A stretch of 6,388 nt of DNA from JAWLGW01 sp964569055 (GTDB taxonomy: Bacteria; Planctomycetota; J058). The stretch is taken from the NCBI GenBank assembly GCA_964569055.1, contig CAZMSZ010000412.1, positions 1 through 6,388 of the forward strand, given 5' to 3'. Position numbers and translations under genes: made by a program. This document shows, piece after piece, positions 1 to 4,895 of this stretch. Numbering within the stretch: position 1 is the first letter of the stretch; every line of letters starts with the position of its first letter. The notes beneath the pieces are model-generated. The model saw only the letters and a program-made list of their open reading frames with translations, did no database searches and was not told where the DNA came from.

Positions 1-1119
1 CGTGGCCATGTCGAGGATCACGTCCGGCTCGAACCGCGCCGCGTAGGCCAGCGCGTCGGCCAGGATCAGCCGCCCCTCGGCGTCGGTGTTGAGCACCTCG
101 ATCGTCTTGCCGTTGAGCGCGCGCAGCACGTCGCCCGGCTTGTTGGCCGCGCCGCCCGGCATGTTCTCGGTGGAGGGGACCAGGCCGACCACGCGGCAGG
201 GAAGCCCGGCGCGGGCGACCGCGACCATGGCGCCGATCACCGCGCAGCCCCCGCACTTGTCGAACTTCATCTCCCACATCTTGTCGGCCGGCTTGAGCGA
301 GATCCCGCCCGAGTCGAAGGTCAGGCCCTTGCCGACGAGGCACACCGTGGGCAGCGCGCCGGCGCGGGCGCGGCCGGGCGGCGCGTACTCCATTTGAATG
401 AACGCGGGCGGCTCGCTGCTCCCCTTGGCCACGCCGAGGAGCGCCCCCATGCCGAGCCGCCTCATGTCGGCCCGCTCGAGCACCGTGACCTTGAAGCCGG
501 CGGAGCGCCCCGCCTTGCGCGCCGCGGCCGCGAGGGCGGTCGGCGTGCCGACGTTGCCCGGCTCGTTGGCGAGGTCGCGCGCGAGGTTCACCCCTTCGCC
601 GACCGCGATCGCGCGCGCCACCGCGCCGCGCGCGTCGCGCGTCCCGAACAGCGTCACCTGCAGCGGCCGCCGCTTCGTCGCCTTCCCCTCGGGCTTGCTC
701 TTGTGCCGGTCGAAGCGGTAGCCGGCCAGGAGCGCCGCCTCGGCCGCGGCGCCCAGGGCGGCGGTCCGCTCCAGCCCGCGCGGCAGCTCGGCGGGCAGCG
801 CGATCCCGATCCGCTGCAGCTTGAGCCGGCGCGCCTCGCGCACCACGCAGCCCACGGCCTGGCGCACGCGCTCCAGGCTCGCCCCGCCCTTGGGGCCGAG
901 CCCGGCGAGCAGCACGCGCGCGGCGCGCCCCTCGCCGTAGAGGAGCGTCGTGCGGCGGGGCTGGCCCTTGAAGTCGCCCGCGCGCACCGCCCGACCGGCC
1001 GCGCCGCCGCTCGCCGCCTCGACCCAGGCGGGCGGTCGGTCCCCCTGGAACGCGAGCGCGGCCAACAGGTCGAGCTTGGCGCGGGTGGGGTCGGTGTCCT
1101 CGAGCTGCACCTCGGTCAC
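1..1119 (-). CDS. pepA: Leucyl aminopeptidase (M17 family), partial, C-terminus beyond left edge
   Basis: This is a dimetal, cytosolic exopeptidase that removes N-terminal residues, preferentially Leu-like ones, from peptides during peptide turnover; M17 enzymes usually form hexamers. I read the translation directly on the minus strand. Residues 1 to about 170 look like the M17 N-terminal domain, and the catalytic domain starts near residue 175. The signature motifs are complete: VGKGLTFDSGG (metal ligands K264, D269), ISLKP (catalytic K276), MKFDK (ligand D287) and NTDAEGRL at 344-351 (ligands D346, E348; catalytic R350). Spacing matches E. coli PepA with an offset of about 6 residues. The frame is open to the window edge at DMAT, just before the usual LTGA, so about 130 C-terminal residues are missing. 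The start is GTG at 1119-1117: it overlaps the TGA of the upstream PHP gene and has a strong Shine-Dalgarno six bases upstream. The family call is secure; substrate range cannot be read from sequence. Confidence 0.96.
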   Translation of the reverse strand, partial: MTEVQLEDTDPTRAKLDLLAALAFQGDRPPAWVEAASGGAAGRAVRAGDFKGQPRRTTLLYGEGRAARVLLAGLGPKGGASLERVRQAVGCVVREARRLKLQRIGIALPAELPRGLERTAALGAAAEAALLAGYRFDRHKSKPEGKATKRRPLQVTLFGTRDARGAVARAIAVGEGVNLARDLANEPGNVGTPTALAAAARKAGRSAGFKVTVLERADMRRLGMGALLGVAKGSSEPPAFIQMEYAPPGRARAGALPTVCLVGKGLTFDSGGISLKPADKMWEMKFDKCGGCAVIGAMVAVARAGLPCRVVGLVPSTENMPGGAANKPGDVLRALNGKTIEVLNTDAEGRLILADALAYAARFEPDVILDMAT

Positions 1120-2018
1120 GGCGCGTCCTCCCCGGCGGCGGCGCGCAGCGCCGCCTCGAAACGGGCCCACTCGTCGGGCGGCAGCGCGACGCCGCCGGGG
1201 CGCCGCGCGCCGGCGGTCGGGTCGTCGGGCTCCCCGCCGTGGAAGTCGGAGCCGCCGGTCACGAGCAGGTCGAGCTCGCGGGCGCGGCGGTGGAAGTGCG
1301 CGGCGACCTCCGGCGCGTGGCTGCCGTGGTACGCCTCGACCCCGTCGAGCCCGAGCGCCTGCAGCTCCTCGAGCACCGCGTCGAGGTCGTCGTGGACCGG
1401 GTGCGCCACCACCGCCAAGCCGGGCAGCGCGTGCACCAGCGCGATCGCCTCGGCGGCGCTCGGCCCCCGGTCGGGGACGTAGGCCGGCTTGCCGGTGCCG
1501 AGCCAGCGCTCGAACGCCTGGGGGAAGTCGGCCACGTGGCCGGCGGCCTCGAGCGCGCGCGCCACGTGCGGCCGCCCGGCCGACTGCTGCGGCCCCAGCC
1601 CGGCGAACACCGCCTCGCGGTCGACCGCCAGGCCGAGCGCGTCGAGCCGGGCCAGGATCTCCTCGAGCCGCTCGCGCCGCGCGCGGCGCCGGGCCTCCTG
1701 CCACGGCCCGAGCCGCTCGAGCGCCCCGGGGCCGAAGAAGGCCAGCAGGTGGAGGCTGCGCCGGCCGTGGTGCGCGCTGATCTCCATGCCGGGGATCAGC
1801 CGCAGACCGCGCGCGCGCGCGGCGGCCATGGCGGCCGGGACGCCCGCCGTGGTGTCGTGGTCGGTCACCGCGAGCACGTCGACCCCGGCCGCGGCCGCCA
1901 AGGCCACCAGCGCCTCGGGCGCGAGCAGCCCGTCGGAGAGGTCGGTGTGGCTGTGCAGGTCGACCGACGGTCGGCTCGGGGACGGGCGCTCGGTCAGGGG
2001 GAGCCTCGGGTCGATCAA
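1116..2018 (-). CDS. PHP-domain metal-dependent phosphoesterase (RNase AM / YciV-like)
   Basis: A 300-residue protein of the polymerase-and-histidinol-phosphatase superfamily. Visible motifs, in order, are DLHSHTDLSDG (H22, H24, D29), TDHDT (D53, H54), the PGMEIS glutamate E79, H90 in SLHLLAF, GRPHVARAL at 149-157, VVAHP with H206, and GGSDFHG (D258, H260). These are the expected ligands of a trinuclear metal site. The GRPHxARAL insertion and overall length match the subgroup containing E. coli RNase AM (YciV) and nucleoside 3',5'-bisphosphate phosphatases, which trim RNA 5' ends or hydrolyse pAp-like nucleotides; that specific role is inferred. No signal peptide, so probably cytosolic. The start is TTG at 2018-2016. 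It is the only ATG/GTG/TTG between the in-frame stop at 2069-2067 and the first motif, but no good Shine-Dalgarno precedes it. It overlaps pepA by four bases and probably shares its transcript. Confidence 0.92.
   Translation of the reverse strand: MIDPRLPLTERPSPSRPSVDLHSHTDLSDGLLAPEALVALAAAAGVDVLAVTDHDTTAGVPAAMAAARARGLRLIPGMEISAHHGRRSLHLLAFFGPGALERLGPWQEARRRARRERLEEILARLDALGLAVDREAVFAGLGPQQSAGRPHVARALEAAGHVADFPQAFERWLGTGKPAYVPDRGPSAAEAIALVHALPGLAVVAHPVHDDLDAVLEELQALGLDGVEAYHGSHAPEVAAHFHRRARELDLLVTGGSDFHGGEPDDPTAGARRPGGVALPPDEWARFEAALRAAAGEDAP
1126..1133 (-). promoter_or_regulatory. Strong Shine-Dalgarno for pepA inside the end of the PHP gene
   Basis: On the minus strand the sequence reads GGGGAGGA, then six bases, then the GTG start of pepA. 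It is the best anti-16S match in the window and it decides the choice of a GTG start. Because it lies within the last codons of the upstream gene, ribosomes ending there could re-initiate on pepA (translational coupling, inferred). Confidence 0.75.
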
Positions 2019-2165
2019 GAGTAATCGTGAAGGCCTGGCGCGACAGCCGAAGAAAACACGGGAACATCAACAGGGAATAACGATAGGAACGCCAGAATGG
2101 CTGTCGCTCGACGAACACGTCCTCGCGTCGACTCGGATTCGCGGCGAGCCGACGCTGAGCCTCTG

Positions 2166-2186
2166 GCGCTGATGCTAGCAGAGCGC
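2166..2186. promoter_or_regulatory. Imperfect dyad, possible operator
   Basis: GCGCT and AGCGC arms flank the perfect 8-bp palindrome TGCTAGCA (2173-2180), with a 2-base spacer on the left and 1 base on the right. The one-base asymmetry makes it a near-symmetric 21-bp site about 150 bp upstream of the kinase start. It could bind a dimeric regulator or be chance in GC-rich DNA; no matching family of sites is recognised. Confidence 0.3.
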
Positions 2187-2269
2187 GAGATCCGGCGGAA
2201 CCCGCCCCAGCCTCGCAGACGTTGGCTCGAAGGCGAGCGCGCGACGCGACGTTCGCGGCAGGGCCTGGT

Positions 2270-2284
2270 CGCGCGCGCGCGCGC
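2270..2284. repeat. Alternating CG dinucleotide run
   Basis: Fifteen bases of strict C/G alternation sit about 50 bp upstream of the kinase start codon. Such tracts can adopt left-handed (Z) DNA under negative supercoiling. Similar short CG runs also occur in coding sequence here (for example near 1807-1820), so it may only reflect composition. Confidence 0.6.
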
Positions 2285-2321
2285 CGCGTAGCCTTGGGCG
2301 TTCGGAGCACGGCCCCGTGAT

Positions 2322-2325
2322 GAGG
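2322..2325 (+). promoter_or_regulatory. Shine-Dalgarno (GAGG) for the receptor kinase gene
   Basis: GAGG ends eight bases before the ATG at 2334. It supports this start over the internal ATG at 2367, which codes for Met12 just before the kinase domain. The ATG at 2320 and GTG at 2317 are out of frame. Confidence 0.6.
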
Positions 2326-2333
2326 CACGCGCG

Positions 2334-4748
2334 ATGAACAGGTCGCCCACGGCCACGCAGGCGCCCATGCCGGGCGATCAGCTGGGGGAGTTCAAGATCC
2401 TCCACCTGATCGGCGAAGGCGCGATGGGCAAGGTCTACGAGGCTCGCCAGCTCTCGCTGCAGCGGCGCGTCGCGCTCAAGGTCCTGCCGGTCGACCCCGA
2501 GGGGAGCGACTCGAGCGCGCTCACGCGCTTCTACCGCGAGGCGCGCTCCGCCGCGCAGCTCAACCACCCGAACATCGTGCCGGTCTACGGGTTCGGGGCC
2601 GAGGGCAGCTCCTACTACTACGCCATGCAGTACGTGCAGGGCCGCTCGGTCCAGCAGCTGCTCGACGCCGGCGAGCCGCTCGAGGAGCGGCGGGTCGCGA
2701 CCTGGGCGCTGAACGTGGCGCGCGGGCTGGAGGCGGCCCACCAGGAGGGCGTGGTCCACCGCGACATCAAGCCCGCGAACATCATGGTCCGCGACGACGA
2801 CGAGGCGGTGATCACCGACTTCGGCCTGTCGCGGCTGCAGCGGGTCAAGTCGATCACGCAGGAGGGCGCGCTGCTCGGGACGCCCGTCTACATGGCGCCC
2901 GAGCAGGCGCGCGGCGACAAGGTCGACCACCGGGTCGACGTCTACGCGCTGGGCGCGACCCTCTACCAGTGCCTCTGCGGCCAGCTCCCGTTCAACGAGA
3001 AGAACCTCCGCGATTTGCTGGTGGCGATCACGAGCAAGGAGCCGCGCCCGCCGAGCGCGCTCCGGCCGGGGCTCTCGCTCGACCTCGAGGCGATCGCGCT
3101 CAAGTGCCTGACCAAGGACCCGGCCCGCCGCTACGCCTCCTGCAAGGAGCTGGGCGACGACCTGCTGCGCTTCTTGCGGGGCGAGGTCGTGCTGGCGCGC
3201 TCGCCCGGCGCCATGGAGCGCGTGGCCGCCGCGCTGCGGCGTCAGCCCCTGGCGCTGGTGTTCGCCGTGGCGCTCGGGTTCGTGCTGCTCGTCAACCTGA
3301 TCGGCGTGCCGTGGCTGCTGCGTCGCGGCCCGATCGGCGCGGCGCGGGCGCGCCTGGGGGAGGCGCGCGGCCTCGTCGGCGAGACGGTGGAGCGCCACCG
3401 GGAGGCGCGCGCCGCCCTGGAGGAGGCCCTGAAGGCCCGCTCGGGCGCCGCCGACGCGCCGGGCGCGGTGGGCCCGGTCACGCGGGCGCGGATCGCGCTG
3501 CGCGGGGCGGAGGACGCGCTGTTCCCGGCGCTCGGCGCGAGCGGCCCCGGGGCCGAGCCTCCGGGCGAGCGCGCGCTGGCCCTGGCGCGCGAGGCGCTCG
3601 TGGTCGCTCCGCGCGATCACCCCCTGGCGGAGGAGGCCGCCGCGCTGCTGGGCGAGCTGCTGGCGGCGCGCGAGGCGGTCGCGCGCCGCGAGGGCGCCGA
3701 GCGGCTGGCCTCGTCCAGCGCGCGCGAGCGCGACCGGCTGCGGGGCGCGGCGCCCGGCCCCTCGACGCTCGCGCTCGCGACGACCCCGCCGGGCGCCAAG
3801 GTCTTCCTCTACCCGATCCGCGAGGAGCCCGAGACCGGCTGCTGGCGCCTCGACGACGTGCAGGCCCTCGGGGCCACCCCGCTCGCGCAGCCTGTCACCC
3901 TCGAGCCGGGCGAGTACCTCGTCAAGCTGCACGCCCCCGACCGGGTCGAGACGGTGCGCCCGTTCACGCTGGCCCGCGGCGCCGCGCTCGAGCTCGCGAT
4001 CGAGCTGCCGCCCCTCGGCAACGTGCCCCCTGGCTTCGTGTACGTGCCCCCCGGCGAGTTCCAGCCCGGCGGCGACCCCGACGCGGTCCGGCCCCTGCTG
4101 CCCGAGCCCGTGTGGGTCGACGGGTTCTTCATTGGCGCCCACGAGGTCCGCGTCCGGGAGTACGTGGAGTTCCTGCGCGACCTCCCGCCCGCCGAGCGCC
4201 GCGCGCACCTGCCGGTCGGCGGCCTGGCGCAGCTCCGCGTGTTCGAGGAGCGCGTCGAGGCCGAGGATTCGGCGCTCGACCACCCGATCGCGGGCGTCTC
4301 GTTCGAGAGCGCGCAGCGCTACTGCGAGTGGCGCACCGCGCGCGCCCGCGGCGCCGTGCAGTTCCGCCTGCCCACCGACCTCGAGTGGGAGAAGGCCGCC
4401 CGCGGGCCCGCCCGCCGCCGCTTCCCCTGGGGCTCGCGCTTCGACCCGGCCGCGCCCGAGCCCCTGGCCCACATGCACCGCGCCCAGGTCGCGGCGGGCG
4501 TCCCGACGCGCCCCTGCGGCAGCCACCTGCGCGACCGGTCCGTGTACGGAGTGTTCGACCTCGGCGGCAACGTGAGCGAGTGGGTCCTGGGCAGCTTCGG
4601 CGACAACCCGCGCTACCGCGTGCTGCGCGGCGGCTCGTGGGCCCGCGGTCCCGAGGTCCCGCGCGCGGCGAGCCGCGAGCCGGTCGCCGCGGAGGGCTTC
4701 TTGCCGATCGCGGCGCGCGTCGGCTTCCGACTCGCGTTCGGGCGGTGA
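2334..4748 (+). CDS. Transmembrane Ser/Thr kinase with PEGA and SUMF1-like ectodomain
   Basis: An 804-residue single-pass receptor kinase of the bacterial Hanks/PknB class. The cytoplasmic kinase domain spans about residues 20-282: glycine loop GEGAMGKV (27-34), ATP lysine K49, helix-C E69, HRDIKPAN (142-149), DFG (162-164), GTPVYMAPEQA (182-192) and D202, all intact, so it should be active. S173 and T175 in the activation loop are possible autophosphorylation sites. A hydrophobic helix at 305-329, flanked by Arg, is the only membrane segment. Residues 335-470 are an Ala/Glu/Arg-rich helical stalk. A PEGA-type beta domain follows (about 478-557; TTPPGAKVFLY and LEPGEYLVKL) with an insert between its halves. 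The C-terminal SUMF1/FGE-like fold covers about 565-802: GFVYVPPGEF, RLPTDLEWEKAARG, FPWG, GVFDLGGNVSEWV, LRGGSW and RVGFRLAF. The active cysteines of formylglycine-generating enzymes are absent after RGGSW (only C664 and C728 in the domain), so it is probably a binding or structural module. The architecture resembles kinases of Planctomycetota and Myxococcota. The natural ligand and substrates are unknown. Confidence 0.95.
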   Translation: MNRSPTATQAPMPGDQLGEFKILHLIGEGAMGKVYEARQLSLQRRVALKVLPVDPEGSDSSALTRFYREARSAAQLNHPNIVPVYGFGAEGSSYYYAMQYVQGRSVQQLLDAGEPLEERRVATWALNVARGLEAAHQEGVVHRDIKPANIMVRDDDEAVITDFGLSRLQRVKSITQEGALLGTPVYMAPEQARGDKVDHRVDVYALGATLYQCLCGQLPFNEKNLRDLLVAITSKEPRPPSALRPGLSLDLEAIALKCLTKDPARRYASCKELGDDLLRFLRGEVVLARSPGAMERVAAALRRQPLALVFAVALGFVLLVNLIGVPWLLRRGPIGAARARLGEARGLVGETVERHREARAALEEALKARSGAADAPGAVGPVTRARIALRGAEDALFPALGASGPGAEPPGERALALAREALVVAPRDHPLAEEAAALLGELLAAREAVARREGAERLASSSARERDRLRGAAPGPSTLALATTPPGAKVFLYPIREEPETGCWRLDDVQALGATPLAQPVTLEPGEYLVKLHAPDRVETVRPFTLARGAALELAIELPPLGNVPPGFVYVPPGEFQPGGDPDAVRPLLPEPVWVDGFFIGAHEVRVREYVEFLRDLPPAERRAHLPVGGLAQLRVFEERVEAEDSALDHPIAGVSFESAQRYCEWRTARARGAVQFRLPTDLEWEKAARGPARRRFPWGSRFDPAAPEPLAHMHRAQVAAGVPTRPCGSHLRDRSVYGVFDLGGNVSEWVLGSFGDNPRYRVLRGGSWARGPEVPRAASREPVAAEGFLPIAARVGFRLAFGR

Positions 4749-4760
4749 GGCCGCGCGAGC

Positions 4761-4860
4761 NNNNNNNNNNNNNNNNNNNNNNNNNNNNNNNNNNNNNNNN
4801 NNNNNNNNNNNNNNNNNNNNNNNNNNNNNNNNNNNNNNNNNNNNNNNNNNNNNNNNNNNN
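4761..4860. other. Assembly gap (100 N)
   Basis: Exactly 100 N, a conventional placeholder for a gap of unknown size, sits between the 3' ends of the two convergent kinase genes. Only 12 known bases follow the first stop codon and 35 precede the second. Any transcription terminators for the two genes, or an additional gene, would be hidden here. Adjacency of the two kinases rests on the scaffolding. Confidence 0.97.
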
Positions 4861-4895
4861 CGAGGCGGGCCGGACGCGATCTGCGCCAACGGCCG

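Larger units (their letters stand above)
2019..2333. other. Divergent intergenic region between the PHP-pepA pair and the kinase gene
   Basis: These 315 bases separate genes read in opposite directions, so promoters for both units should lie here. Positions 2051-2100 hold 27 A/T in 50 bases, far above the flanking DNA, and are purine-rich on the plus strand; this is the likeliest place for the promoter of the PHP-pepA unit. I found no convincing -35/-10 pair on either strand. A short open frame (2097-2291) is present but its codon use is unlike the real genes, so I do not call it. The remaining content is a dyad at 2166-2186 and a CG-alternating run at 2270-2284. Confidence 0.6.

Noticed and set aside
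2019..2110. Sigma-70-like promoter for the PHP-pepA unit (TTGATG at 2070-2065 on the minus strand)
   Set aside because: No acceptable -10 hexamer lies 16-18 bases downstream (GCTGTC at 17), so only the A/T-rich stretch is reported.
394..2172. Several plus-strand open frames opposite pepA and the PHP gene
   Set aside because: The minus strand encodes full M17 and PHP motif sets; the plus-strand products are Arg/Ala/Pro-rich and featureless.
2097..2291. A 64-residue, Arg-rich small protein with an AGGAA seven bases before its ATG
   Set aside because: About 19 of its 64 codons end in A or T, against very few in the confirmed genes, and 18 of 64 residues are Arg with no Lys. This looks like non-coding GC-rich DNA; the ribosome-site match is probably chance.
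4020..4748. An active formylglycine-generating (sulfatase-maturing) enzyme domain
   Set aside because: The cysteines that define catalysis are not present after the LRGGSW motif, and no sulfatase gene is nearby.
2175..4889. A 904-codon open frame on the minus strand, antisense to the receptor kinase
   Set aside because: It reads through the run of N, has a low-complexity Arg/Ala/Gly/Leu product with no motif, and lies opposite a gene with complete kinase and SUMF1 signatures. It is a by-product of extreme GC bias at third positions.
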